Both the position numbers and the translations under genes were made by a program. Source: Sodiomyces alkalinus F11 (Eukaryota; Ascomycota; Sordariomycetes; Glomerellales; Plectosphaerellaceae). From it: a stretch of DNA of 64,000 nt. Location of the stretch: contig NW_021167081.1 in assembly GCF_003711515.1 (NCBI RefSeq), positions 2,908,483-2,972,482 of the forward strand, given 5' to 3'. Shown piece after piece: positions 22,498-34,739 of the stretch. Every line of letters starts with the position of its first letter. Position 1 is the first letter of the stretch. Below the pieces are notes generated by a model, which was not told the origin of the DNA, did no database searches, and was given only the letters and a program-made list of their open reading frames with translations.

Positions 22498-24220
22498 ATA
22501 CCTAGTAGTTAGTAGGTATTATTAGTATTAAGAATATTAACCTAAGAACCTTAGCTAGAAGCCAGATAGTTAGTGAACAGACAGTATAAACCTATATTAG
22601 GAGGTTAATAGTTATAATATACCGGATAGATATTAGCTTATCTAGTATAAATCGGTTAGTCTAAGAACGTTAGTAATAGAAGAATGATATAGAATAGCCG
22701 GCGAATTTATAATAGCGGCGGTAAGAGCTCGCCGAACCTTATTAATAGCTTTACGAAGCTACTTATAAGCGGCCTAGAGCCGTAAATAGGAATATCAGCG
22801 ATTAACTGCTATTAGTTAGCCTTTATTCTTACGGGTAGTGATATATTTAGTCGTGTTCTAAATATACTAGGTAGCGCTTATAAGCCTTTTAGGAATTTAT
22901 TAGGATTAGAAGCAGATATTTAGCGGAAAAAGAAGGAGACGTATAGAGGTATAGGCCTAGTAAGACTGTATATAAATAACGTACCTAAATATAGTAGTAT
23001 TAAAATAATTAATATATTCTAGATATACGTTTATATCCAAGAAGTTTATATACTAAGTATAGGGCCCCTTTTCAGCGCTAATACTAGATCTTTATACTTT
23101 ATCTACATTAGACGATACAGTTATAAGGATACGAGCCGTATTTAGCGAAACGGATATACCGGTGATTAGACGATATTAGGAGAAAATTAGTTACGAAAAT
23201 TATAAAAAGAAGGAGGGAATATAACGAGGAAATATAATGTTAAGAATAAACATTACGTGAAGAGAAGAAGAGGAATAGAAGAACAATTACGAATAGAACT
23301 AGGAAAAGACTTATCTACGCGGTAAACGGTTACCGTGGATACTAATCCAGCCAGCAAAGGGGCAGGCATAAAGAATAACGACTATAAATTTAGTAGTAGT
23401 ATATACTATAATAATACAGGACGAATACGTATAGCGATAAGCTATAATAGTATAACGGCGAGTAAATAACGCCTATTATGCGACAAACTGGAAATAAGCT
23501 AAGGAGACATTAGTAAGAGAGTCGGCCACGTAATTACGCTTAACGGTTTGCCGATTATTTAGCTACGTATTAGAAAGGAGTCGTGATATTTAGAAGGAGG
23601 CTTATAGCCTTACTAGTACGGACTAAATATAAGCGCTAATCGGATAGCGGGGTTTATATAAGTCTTAAGCTTATAGGTATACTCTGCGTAGTAGGGTGAA
23701 TAGAATCGGCCTAAAGAACTAGCCCTATTAGAGAAAGGGTAGTATAAGGAATGGAGTAGAATTATAGATTAGCACTATATAGAATCGGAGATACGCTCGG
23801 ACCGCTATGTACTCGGCGAGACTAGATCTCTATATTAGTGTAAAAGGGGAAAAGTCTCCTTTTTCCTCCTTAAGTTAAAGTCTTTATAAAATACGACTAT
23901 TAAGTTATAATTATATTATCTGTTATAGTATACCTTTTTCCGAGTATTATAGCCTAGTCCTTAATATTATTATAGAATCACGACTACGCCTACTACCTAA
24001 TAATAAACGAAAAGCCATATCTGATATTGACTAGCTAAGTATAATAAGCCTGTCTAATATTAATTTTCTAATTAAGCACCTTTTTACCGATAATATATAT
24101 CTTTTACTAGTTAGTTTATTATAGGCCTGTCTTAAAGGTATAGGCTATGTTATCTACTATATAGCATCTATTATACCTATATCACTGACGACTTAACACT
24201 TCTATACTCTAATTAGCACC
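22498..24220 (-). pseudogene. Unidentified RIP-degraded region between gypsy-3 and RRP46 3' end
   Basis: No element boundary or known domain found. A minus-strand protein-like reading is visible at about 23800-23310 (LHSLYYPFSNRASSLGRFYS; AEYTYKLKTYINPAIRLALI; SFLIRSQIIGKPLSVITWPT), and weaker ones at about 23000-22560. CA/TG are depleted. It may be a degraded transposon or the ancient neighbour of RRP46, since in the pre-inversion arrangement it lies just downstream of that gene. Confidence 0.3.
23950..24090 (+). repeat. ~140-bp repeat shared with 36205-36370
   Basis: ATTATAGAATCACGACTACGCC...CTACCTAATAA, the GATATTGACTAGCTAA-like block and TAATTAAGCACCTTTTTACCGAT are matched at 36205-36370 in the same orientation. 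Both copies lie within otherwise unrelated contexts and diverge after the final CCGAT. It may be the end of a degraded mobile element. Identity unknown. Confidence 0.6.
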
Positions 24221-24263
24221 CTATGCCTTAATTAATATCCGGAAGAGTTGGGCTGGCTGAAGC
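24221..24263 (-). pseudogene. RRP46: Displaced native 3' end of RRP46 (inferred)
   Basis: A low-RIP stretch on the minus strand directly abutting the left LTR of copia-A. It begins GCTTCAGCC. GCTTC matches, 4 of 5 bases, the GCTTA that ends the RRP46 fragment at 53632-53636. Joining that fragment to this one keeps the RRP46 frame open until a TAG at 24223-24221. This supports an insertion of a copia element here followed by inversion. Whether these last codons were truly coding is inferred from frame continuity only. Confidence 0.5.
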
Positions 24264-24343
24264 TGTCGCACGTCAAATACGCACTTGGATGATTAACTTA
24301 GTAGAGCAGAAATCTCGTGTGTGTATATTGTGTTAAGTTATAT
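24264..24343 (-). repeat. Copia-A left (3') LTR, outer part
   Basis: TGTCGCACGT...CTCGTGTGTG: minus-orientation copia LTR start, cut after 80 bp by gypsy-2 and continued at 39138-39324. It keeps many CA/TG bases. Together the parts make about 263 bp. Confidence 0.88.
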
Positions 24344-24701
24344 TATAACCGCGTAGATGCGGTATTGGTGTGATGTCGGCAGCCGGTTATATAACCCCCC
24401 TTTTGAGGCTACGGGATCCGCCTCCTATATACATATTAAGGACAGGCTCTAGATATCCCTATCGAGGGACGATTATTTAATTATTATCCTCTTTTATAAT
24501 TACTTATTCTATATTTAAGGTATCTTTCTAGTTCGACTTACGTTATCCTAATCAGAATAATAACTACCGATCTACTTCTTCGCTAAAGGTTATAGCTGTG
24601 TTAGTTATATTTTAGTTATACATCGTGGTTTTACTACACTAACCTCTTTATCTGGTCTTTATCTTAATAATCTAGTGCTATTACGTCTTTATCCAGTTAT
24701 A
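24344..24701 (+). repeat. Gypsy-2 5' LTR
   Basis: 358 bp starting TATAACCGCGTAGATGCGG (ancestral TGTAACCGCG) and ending GTTATA (ancestral GTTACA), giving a TGTAAC/GTTACA terminal inverted repeat. It aligns throughout with 38780-39137. Confidence 0.9.
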
Positions 24702-24921
24702 ATATAGTGCTTAGAGACGGATTTATTCGGCGTCCCTAAAGTATTCTAACTCTAATCAGAGTAACGGAGGCGCTTAAGGGAGGTTCCGGCCCTCCTAAAC
24801 GAACTAACCGTTAATAACCCTAGAAGGATATAAAGATAACGACTAAGGAAGGACTTAACGCTTTAAGACCCAGGGGAGATTAATACGCCTATAGCGCACT
24901 ATAGATTTTAGATAAGGTATA

Positions 24922-25095
24922 AGAACCGTGTTCCACGGCGGTCCACTATTAGAACCGTTTTCTACGGCGGTCTACCGTTAGAACCGTATTCTATAGCGGT
25001 TTACCGTTAAAGCCGTGTTCTACGGCGGTCCACCGTTAGAACCGTGTTCCACGGCGGTCTGCTATTAGAACCGCGTTTTATAGTTACCGAGCCGA
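24922..25095 (+). repeat. Six copies of a 29-bp tandem repeat with internal hairpin
   Basis: Units start at 24922, 24951, 24980, 25009, 25038 and 25067, exactly 29 bases apart. The least altered unit contains CCGTGTTCCACGG, a 5-bp inverted repeat around TTC. Other units show CTACGG or CTATAG in place of CCACGG, so RIP changes can be read directly between copies. It lies in the gypsy-2 leader between LTR and gag, where packaging or promoter functions are expected. There are no unique spacers, so it is not a CRISPR array. Confidence 0.93.
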
Positions 25096-25469
25096 ATTAT
25101 CCCCGGGGTTCCCCCGTAGATATATTAGTTCGGGGCTTCGCCCCTTAGTTTAGAGAAGATATCTTTATTATACCCTATTTTCTATACCTAAAGGTCGCTA
25201 TTCCGAACCCTAGAAGCCCTAGGTCCGATAGTACTAACTGGCCAGAGATATGCCTGGATAGGGCATATTAGAGATTTACCCTAATAGATTTAGAAAAAGA
25301 AACGACTATATAGGTAAAATAGGAAGCACCTTTAGCACTTTTAATTATAAGACCCGCCTCCGCGGAGGTAGTAACTATAGGAATAGAAGAAGCCGATTAG
25401 ATCGTGATAGAGTTAGATTCCGGATATAGAATAGACTTAATAGGGGGCTTATAACCCCTACTACTAATT

Positions 25470-27980
25470 AAGATAGACTCTTGTATAATAGCGAAGAAAA
25501 GATAAGACCGCTAAGAGTAGCTTACCCGGATTAGCGTAATTAACCCCCCATAGACCTAATAAAAAGCTAATACCGAGTATAGGAGCGAAATAATAATACC
25601 TTATATAAGCACCCGATAATCTAGAAAAGACTTTTATAGACCCCGTAAGCAAGTTATAATACTTCTTTATAAGACTTAGCGCGTATTATTACTAATATTA
25701 ATATCCGTGAGTATAGCCCCTTTACTAATAGGTAATCTCCTAATCGTGGGAGGCCTTTTCCTTTAAGGTGAGTTAGAAAAGCTAAACCCCGAAGATAAAT
25801 ACTATAGAGTGAAATCTAGGACCGCTATTACCCTTTTATTAAAGACTTTATTACTCTTATTAAGATAAGATAATATATATACTAACCTGGCTAGTATCTA
25901 GAATACCTATAGAATCTTCGTATTAGACGATTAGTTCGAAGAACCTTTCCCTAAACGCCTTAACCCTATTATTATTATTCGCCTACCCCCTTATACTTAT
26001 ACTTAAAATACTATAGATACTTAGACTTAGCACCGCGAGCCTAACCCCGTTATCGTTATTAGCGACTCCGACGATAAGTCTCCCTGGCCGGCTATTCCCC
26101 TTATGCTTACGCCCGGTACTTCTACTACCCCTAATTAGGGGAACCACGATATCGGGGCTATAGTCTTACCTCCGCCCGCTCTTAGGCCGATTAGTACGTC
26201 TACCACGGCTCCGATAGCTATTTCGATAACTACCCCTAATACTACCTAGCCTATCCTTACTACCTAGCCTACCCCTAAACGTTAGGAGCCCCTTACTACC
26301 GCTAAAGACCTAATTAAGCTACTATAAGCCCTAATAAGCCGTGACTAAGAAATCACTATCGCCGAGGTCGTTAAAGCCCTACCCATTACTACTACTACGT
26401 TAAAAGCACTCCTAAATCCCTTTACTACTAGAGCTCCCCATTTTAGTAGTAAGTCTCTCTCTACGTTCCTTTAGTAGTACGATAACTATACTAAGCTTAA
26501 CCGCCTTAGTAAAGCCGATAAAATCACCTATATTAACCTATACACGGATATAGCTATTCGTCCCGCTATTAAACGCTTAGTTAAAAAGGTTTAAGCCGTT
26601 AACGGTAGTTAATCTAATCTAATCGAGAAGCTTATTAAAGAGTACTCTTATCTAGATCCTGACTACTAACTTAACTTCTCTTATAAGGTTTATTAGCTTC
26701 GGGTAAAATATAAGACGTATAGGATTTATACCGTTTATTAGGTTAGGGACTGATTATAGTAAATTACTATCTAGAAGGCTAAGGTAGAGCGGGTTTAAGG
26801 TACTTTTATCGAGGACTCCGAGCTTTACGGTATTATCCTTACTATTCTGTATAGGGATATCTATATATTTATCGCTAATAAGCTTAAGATCCGAGGCACC
26901 GACCCAAGAAGGATAGTTAAGAGCTATAGGCTACTTTCGGACCTACTACGCGAGTAGTCTACGGATATCTAGGAAGTAAAGGGTAAGCCTATAAATAAGG
27001 ATACCATATTAGGCGTGGCTAAGTCTAATTAGCCTAATAATACCGCTTTCCAGCCCACGATCTTAAGGCGGCCTATTATAGTCTAAGAGTCTATAGCCAC
27101 TTAATCGGATATAGATAAGCTCGCCGACCTCCTCGAGAAGTATACTATTTCCCTTATCTATAATAGAGCTAAAGGCGTTAGGGGTATTACTACTTCAGTG
27201 CTCGCCCTATCTAAGAGTATAGGCATCGAAAAGGTCTAAGCCCTCCTCGCTATAAAGTCTAATCTGAAGAACGCCTTTTACACCGTCCTTAAGCACGCCC
27301 CTTAGCCTACGATAACTACTTTAGTATACTGCGCTACCCTTAATTAGGCTAATAGTACCGCTTACTGGCCTAATAACGCTTAGTATACCGAGGAGATCTA
27401 CTACGAAGGACCCCGCCCTGGATATAATAACTAATATAATAATAACCGCCCGACCTAATAACACGATAACCGCCTAGGATAGTAAAGATGTGCCTAGAAT
27501 AACGGCTAGCCCCTACTAGCTCGCTACTACTACTACGGCTAAGAAGGGTATTATAGAGATAACTACCTTATCCTAATCTACGATAGCGCCTATAACCTTG
27601 TTAAGTAGTAGTTCCCCGAATATATAGTAATAGATTAGACCGGTACCTAGGTAGCCTGCCTAGAGAGCGAGCTACGGGTTAACTAGTATTAGCTATACCG
27701 ACGCCGTATACTATATTAGCTAGCTACTAAGCTCTATAGCCGATTTAAAGAGCTCGTAGACCTCTATATCAAGACCTTCTAGCCCGCCATCCTCCCCTAT
27801 AAGACTAAAGAGACTAATAGACTTATAATTAAGTACGTAGATAAGTAGGTATAGAAGTAGTAGGCCGGTTAGAGTAGTTAGGCTAACTAAGCTACTTAAG
27901 CCTTAAGAGTTACTAAGGTCACGGGATCTATGAATTTTATTACTATTAGAGTATATATTACGTCTATATCTCGATATACT
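25470..27980 (+). pseudogene. Gypsy-2 gag remnant
   Basis: Plus-strand frame with a Pro/Thr/Ser-rich N-terminal half (VIVISDSDDKSPWPAIPL near 26045; TTTAPIAISITTPNTT-like repeats). A helical capsid-like region follows (about 26330-27060: NLYTDIAIRPAIKRLVKKV; DPDYQLNFSYKVYQLRVKYK). A degraded zinc-knuckle region is at about 27515-27560, reading ARYYYGQEGYYRDNY, where Tyr occupies probable Cys/His positions and one ligand reads Arg. A Gln/Ala-rich region follows. Stops are nearly all TAG/TAA. Typical gag layout for a large gypsy element. Confidence 0.72.
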
Positions 27981-30764
27981 TTAACCGACCCCTTAGACCG
28001 TCTTTATACTACTAGAAGCGGGAGAATTAGTAAACCCACTCTAAGAGTAGCTAGTTCCCCTAATTAGACTATTTAATAGACCCTATCGACTCTAGAAAGC
28101 TCCTAAAGGGTTATAGAAATAGTTAATAACGCCGATATAGAAGATAGATTAGCCCCTAATTTAATAGCCCTTATATCTAGACCCGCTATTACCACGACTA
28201 TTACCCGGCCTACCTTATAGGCCTCGGCTTAGAAAGATACCCTTAATTTATTTATCTTAGAGGCTATTTTATGGAAAGTCCGCAAGAAAAGCCTAAAGCA
28301 CCTTTTAGAGATAAAGGTTAAGATTCCTATAGTTTACCTCCTCTTTACTAATAGAGGTATCCTTATAGACTACGAAAAGATACTATAGTTAATCGGTAGC
28401 TAAGTAAAGCCTTATAGAGTTATCTACTTAACCCCTAAAAAAGCCTTTTGTATAAACTCCTTACCCCTTAGACCTAAACGCCTTATATAGTTTACGAATA
28501 CTATAACTATAGCCTTCACGCCTAATAGTGCCCTATCTATTACGCCCGCCCTAATAATTAATAAACTAAAGCCTCCTACTATTTACGCTAAGTATATAAT
28601 ATTACGGGTTAGCCTAACTAAGCAAAAAGCCAAGGCCTACGCTATAAAGGATTATTTCTACGTAGTTATCGATATAGGAGCCGTCTTTAATATTATCCGG
28701 CTAAACCTTATAGAGAAGCTAGGATTACGGGGCCGTATAGGGAAAAGTAATATCGCGATTAAAGGAATTAACGATATAGATAGGGTAAACTATATAGGGT
28801 ATTAAGGGAAGCACCTCTAGGTCGGGGACTAGCACGGAAAGGTCTATTTTATGGTGATTAAGCGGATAGGACCCGGAATACTCTTTAGCCTATTATTCTT
28901 ACTCGATAGTTACGCCTTTTTTACCTATAAGGATAGATAGATCGATATAGACTTTACTTACGGGGATACCCGTATTATCGTTCTTATCACTAATAAGAAA
29001 TAGGTTAACGACCGCCCTTATAGATAAAGCTACCCTAAGTTTAAAAAGGATGAGAAACGCTAAGAGGAGGAGGATTTAATTAATTAAAGTATCGGATAGT
29101 AAGGGGAGGATAGCGTCCCTTATAGTTAGTCCGGGGCCGCTACCTTAATATCGAGTAACGATAGGACTAGTACTTCACCCGACTAAGGGGCGAAAAAGAA
29201 GGAGGAGATAAAGGAGGAGAAGGAGAAAGGCGATAGCGATATTTTCTTTTATTTAAATAATAAGGATACTACTACTTTAATCGCCTTCCTATTTACGGAG
29301 GAGGTAAAGCCTTTAACGTAGAGAATTTATATAGCCTTAAGGCCGATACTACGAAACTAGGGCCGAGGATATAAAAGGTGTGTCGCGGAGGCTCCCTATA
29401 TACTAACTACGACTATATAATAATAACTCATTCACACTAACCACTTATCTTTTTCGACTTTTCTATACTACTATTAGCCTAATCACCCTAATAGCCTCTT
29501 AGTCTTATATTTTCGGAAGAACCGGATAACGTAGGATAATTCCTAGGTAAGAGCGCTCGAGGCTTTAAAGAAAGAGGAGGATAATATCACTAATATAGCC
29601 GCGGTTACGACGAAAAGGCTATAGCACCTAAAGAGGAGGAAATCCTAGGATCTTAGTAAAGAAGTATACTATCCCCCTAATCCCGGAGGAGTCTTTACTA
29701 TATAAAAGCCTAAGGCTCTTAAGGTTTACCCTCTTAACGATATTCTATCTAATAGAAATATCCCTAATAAAGACCCCTACTAGAAGAAAAGTATCCTCGT
29801 AGAAATTAAAGAGGAAGATTAGGAGCTAGAAGATAAGCGGTTCGTTAGCCTAATTATACGAAAGTTTTCTAAATTTATACCTCGTTCGTGCTTTATAGGA
29901 GCTTCTAATAAAGGTCCTCCTAAACCGCGAGATAGCTATTACGTAGGATTAGACTAAGTACGGCCGCCTCGATAAACGGGTAGCTCCTTTATAGAAGATT
30001 TAGGCTGTTCCTTATAAGGTCTAGTAGGCGAAGGGGATCCTTATCCCTAAAGCTCTAGAGTCTATAGTTGTGTAGATAATAAAGGACCGCCTTAAGAAAG
30101 GTATAATTAAGGAGAGCTACGTAGCCTATTATAACCCTTTATTCCTAGGTAAGAAGAAGGACGGTAATATACGGCTTATTAACGTAGCCACTAAGCTTAA
30201 CGTAATAACCCTTTAAGATACCTTTATACCGCCTAAGGCCGACGAGTTCTCCGAGGATTTCGCTATATATAAGCTTATATCCCTCTTAGACCTTTTCTCC
30301 GGCTATAATTAGATTACCCTTAACGAGGAGTCTCGAGATCTAACTATTTTTACGACTATTATTAGACTCTTTAGGATATATACCCTTCCTTAGGGGGCTA
30401 CTAATTTAGCAGTCTAGTTTATACGTATTATAACCCATTTCCTTTACCACTTTATTCCTTAGTGCTATAGACCCTTTATTAACGATATTATAGTAAAAGA
30501 ACCGATAACCACCTATAAGAATACCCTAATTAGGCCTCGAATTCGCCGTTGTATAGCTAAGTATATTACTTATATCGATAAAATACTTCTTAACGTGGAG
30601 CTAGTTGAAGGTATTATCGGAGGTATCAAAAGCTAGTAGTATTAGAAAGTAACTATTATTATAGGCTACGTCTACGGTACTCATAGTTATTCCCCTAAGT
30701 AGGCTAAGATAGCGAAGGTCTAAGAGTAGGAAAGGTATAGTACGGTCTCTAATATGTATTCGTT

Positions 30765-30769
30765 CCTCG
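30765..30769. repeat. Left TSD of solo copia LTR (CCTCG)
   Basis: CCTCG is repeated exactly at 31044-31048, flanking the LTR. Confidence 0.93.
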
Positions 30770-31043
30770 TGTCGTATAGGCAGGACCATGACATGGTCTA
30801 TAGGGGATCCAGGGGGGATCCACTCCCTGACTAAAGGCTTCGGACCTCGGGTATTAGGATATAATAGGGGCGGATACCGGAAAAGACCGGATAGGATCTA
30901 AATAATATAGTACCCATAACAGAGTCTTCACCACCTAAAGTAAGGGTATAAGAGACTTATATAGATGTAACCTCATATAATACACACACACGAGATTTCT
31001 GCTCTACTAAGTTGATTATCCAAGTGCTATTTAATGTGCGATA
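30770..31043 (+). repeat. Solo LTR of the copia-A/B family inside gypsy-2
   Basis: 274 bp starting TGTCGTATAGGCAGG and ending GTGCGATA. It carries the longer (A-right/B-right) LTR variant with the GGACCTCGGG block. It is less RIP-mutated than surrounding gypsy-2. Perfect 5-bp TSD. It must have arisen after gypsy-2 inserted, so this copia family was active or recombining late. Confidence 0.92.
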
Positions 31044-33330
31044 CCTCGGTCTCGCTACTCTTTACCGAGTCTGGATTTATAAGTTTGTTATTATCGCTAG
31101 ACCCCTAACCGACCTACTACGGAAGAATACTGCCTTTAAGTAGGATGAGCCTTAATAACACGCTATAAACGCCCTTAAGAAGGCCTTTACCACTACCCCT
31201 ATCATAATCACTATTTAATATAGCGAAGGCGTAGGAGTTATCTACGTTATCGTTAATACTAGTATAGATAGATAGGGTAGAATACTTAATAAGTACGTTA
31301 AGGATAAAAAAGCCGTGGCACGGTATAAAAGCGGTCGCTAGTCTTTTACGGAAAGGGTCTATAATACTAGTAAGCTACAACTAAGGGGAGTCCTAAAGAC
31401 CCTTCGGCGCTTATATAACTACCTTTATAGGGTTTACTTTATCCTTAAGACCGATACATAAGCCCTCTTATATTTAGTTAAAAGGATTTACTACTAATCT
31501 CTTTAGTACCCTAATTACCTAATAGCTTACTTAGATCCGGCTTTTCGACTTCGACGATAAGTGTATTAAAGGATCTAAGAATACTATAGCCGATAGACTC
31601 TCCCGGATACCCGGAATACTCTTTAATTAGACTAATAACGATACCGAGGGAGACCTAAACGACTTCGTGGACGATAGAATCTTCCTTACGGAAGCCGAGA
31701 AGCAGTTCCATAACCCTACCCTAGCTAACGATATCCTCGATATGGACCTTACCTAGAGTTAGCTTTCCCGATAAATAGCCACCTTTTTAATAACCTTTCG
31801 TGTGCCTAAAGGAATAAATCCTAAGGAAGCCCGTAGAGTTAAAGATAGGGCTACCCGTGTATTCCTTAAGGATAGACTATTATAGACCCGAGTAACTAAG
31901 GCCGATTTAACCCCTAAACGCTAGATAGATAATAAGGATACCTAGGTTAACCTAATTAGGAGAGCCAACGATAAATCCGGATACCGAGGAAGGTAAAGGA
32001 CTTATTATCGCCTCGCCGCTAATTACTTCTAGGATAATATCTATAAAAGCGTTTAGAGGTTTATTAAGTTCTATTCCGAATACTAAGCCCGTTATAGCCG
32101 TTCTTAGGAGGACCCCTTAATCTTAATAAGCCTACCTAAAACCGCCCTCCCTTTTACTTAGGTTAGCCTAAACATTTAATATCTTTAAGGGTAGTATCTT
32201 ATAAAGGCCCGCTATATATTTATAGGTTAGGTCAAGGCTCGACTACTAAACAAGAATACGTCTAAGGCTATTACCTTATTCCTATAGGAAGATATAATCT
32301 ATAGGTATAGGCTTTATATAATCCTCCTTATAGATAGAGGTCCTAAGAATAAGGGTTATACAATCGAGCTAAACCATCGCTATAAGGCTACTCGAAAGCT
32401 CGCCTCGGTCTATTACCCCTACACTAATAGCCTTAATAAGGTAGGGTATAAGGCCATTACCTATACTCTATCTATTTAGTCGAAGCTTCACCCTAAAGCC
32501 CTTTACGAGATCCTGCCGATAATCCTCTTCGCTAACCGTATAACGGTAAAAGCTTCTACTAGCTGTACCCCTTTCTTCCTTTTACACGGCTATAAGGCTA
32601 TTACCCCGATTAAGATAACCTACCTAACCTGAAGAGTATTAGACTAAGGCCGCGTTAAAACCCCTAAGGATAATATAATACTTTAGTGAAGGGCTTTTAC
32701 CTAGCTTAATACCGACCAACGTGCTACTATTACTATAATCACTAAATAATAAGGGCGATAGAGAGACTATATTAACGCTAGCCGTGCCCGGGTACTCCGT
32801 AAGTAAGGCTATAAGTTAAGGATCTTATACTAGTTAACGATACTAAGAAAGCTATCGATATAAGCTATAAGGCTAAGCTTAACTACTAACAGAATAGCCT
32901 ATATCGTATCCGGAAGGCTAATCACGATAAGGAGTCCTTTATCCTTAAGACTCTTACTAGGGAAGAACTAAAAAGAATTACTTTTACCACTAACCGCTTA
33001 AAGAAGTTTTACTAAAACGATAATAGGTATTAGGAGCCTAAGGACTAGACTATACTTAAATAAGACTATAGCGAGGAGCTTAGGATTATATACCCTACTC
33101 GAGGAGCGCTTATCACTAAAGAAGTCACCGAAGCACCCCTTTTACCTAATAAGGACCCTAAGGAAAATACTAGGGCCGAGGATAATATTAGTTCCCCTAA
33201 TTATATTATTAATAGTCTTTTACGCCGCTCCGAGAGACTAAGACAGTTATTAAGGGAGTATTATAAGAAGTTAGAGGAAGAGTTAAAAAAGATAAGGGAG
33301 TCTAGTACTCTTAAGGTATAGATTCTATAG

Positions 33331-34739
33331 CGCCTAGATTTTAACCCGAGTAAGTATAAGAATTATACTAACGAGCTATATTGTATTCCTTATTATCACT
33401 TTCCCTAATATCCTTTATTTTTAAAGCCTATACTCGCTAGGAGGCTAGTATATAGTCTTAGGGCCGTGGGTAAATAAAGCTAAGTCTTTTATCTACCCAG
33501 AGTCGCGATATACGCTAGTATAAAGGGCGTAAACCTATTAATAAATCTTCCTAACTACTACCCTAGTCCGTTTCTTTTTTAAACTTTTACCTTTATTACC
33601 CTAATTAGAAACACTATAAACCTATCTAGACTTATTTCCCCGACTAGAAGACTTTTCCCTATATTTATTATGTATTATATTTATAAGTAAGCCAAACTAT
33701 ATAGACGTTATAAAGATATCCAACTATATATACTCTTTTCTATAATAAGTATAGGTTTCTTTGATTATAATTTCGAATTCTTTACTTCTATTCCCCTAAT
33801 CACCGTATAATTTATCGGACCTAAGCTAAATTACACTTAGTTTAATATAAGCTACCTATTCTATAGAAAGGAGTTATAATCGGGAATAACTAATATAAGG
33901 ACGGTCACTAAGGGTATAATATAATCAAGAAAGATACCGTCAAAGGCTATAAGCCGTCAATAGTAAATCCCTTCTTTACTAACCCTAGTACTAGTAACTT
34001 ATTAAGTTATTACGTTATCGTAAAGGCCCGATTTTAGAAGTATAAGAGCCCTCTCCTTTCTACTACTTAAAGCCCCTTTTCCTAATCTCTATTACTAATC
34101 GCTCTCCCTATTACTAATATTATACCCTTATTCCCTTAACCACGCCTATATATATATTACCCTTAAACCTACTGTACGTAAGTTCCTTATCCAGAAAGAA
34201 AAGACTAATACGGTACCTATTACTAGAAAAGTAAGTTTAAGACACTAAGTTAACGGCGTTAAGAGCCCTGCTAGAAAACCCCCTAAAAAAGAATAATATA
34301 ATATCACGACGATAACGGCGATAATAATACTAAAAACCGGAAAATCCGGGGATTCCCTAGCTTTATTAGCCTAATTAAGCGACTACCGGTCGTTACCTAT
34401 AAATCTTATTCTTCTTATACGGCCTATAAAGTCTACTTATATAGAGTAGAAAACGGATTACTATAAAGAGAAGGAAAAAGAGAAGAAGATAAGCCACGAA
34501 GAAGACCTCCTTTTATACCTTTTTCCCCCTAACCCTATTATCTATTCCCCTAATTAGACCTATCACGAAGTTCTCGCGAAAAGAGTAAAAGCCCTGGTTA
34601 CTAGGGAACGTTATTTCTTAGAAATCCCGTTTATCTATTAGAGTTATATTATCTAGATAATTAACTATCTAATTCCCTTCCCTATAAGCGACCTAGTAAA
34701 CCACGCACCTATCCTTACCACCTATTCCCTTAATTATAA
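33331..34739 (+). other. Gypsy-2 interior after integrase, no firm gene
   Basis: RIP-mutated sequence downstream of the integrase tail. Weak plus-strand coding character appears in places (for example around 34150-34300), with a Lys/Glu-rich purine stretch at about 34440-34510. No domain was recognised and no element boundary found. Confidence 0.35.

Larger units (their letters stand above)
28250..33330 (+). pseudogene. Gypsy-2 pol remnant, split by a solo copia LTR
   Basis: Protease: about 28640-28740 (VVIDIGAVFNIIRLNLIEKL). A charged Lys/Glu linker runs to about 29900. RT: about 30060-31120, with YNPLFLGKKKDGNIRLINV, LDLFSGYN, and the catalytic box FINDIIVKE near 30473-30495, the first Asp being Asn. 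The copia LTR (30770-31043) falls just before the FLGLATLYRVW motif, which reads through perfectly once the LTR and one CCTCG are removed. RNase H/connection: 31050-31560. Integrase: about 32000-32700 (LIDRGPKNKGYTIELNHRYK, YPYTNSLNKVGYKAIT, PFFLLHGY). The C-terminal tail extends to about 33330. Inactive through TAA/TAG codons. Confidence 0.82.

Noticed and set aside
24922..25095. Regular 29-bp repeats as a CRISPR array
   Set aside because: Units are directly adjacent with no unique spacers, the DNA is fungal, and the array lies in a retrotransposon leader.
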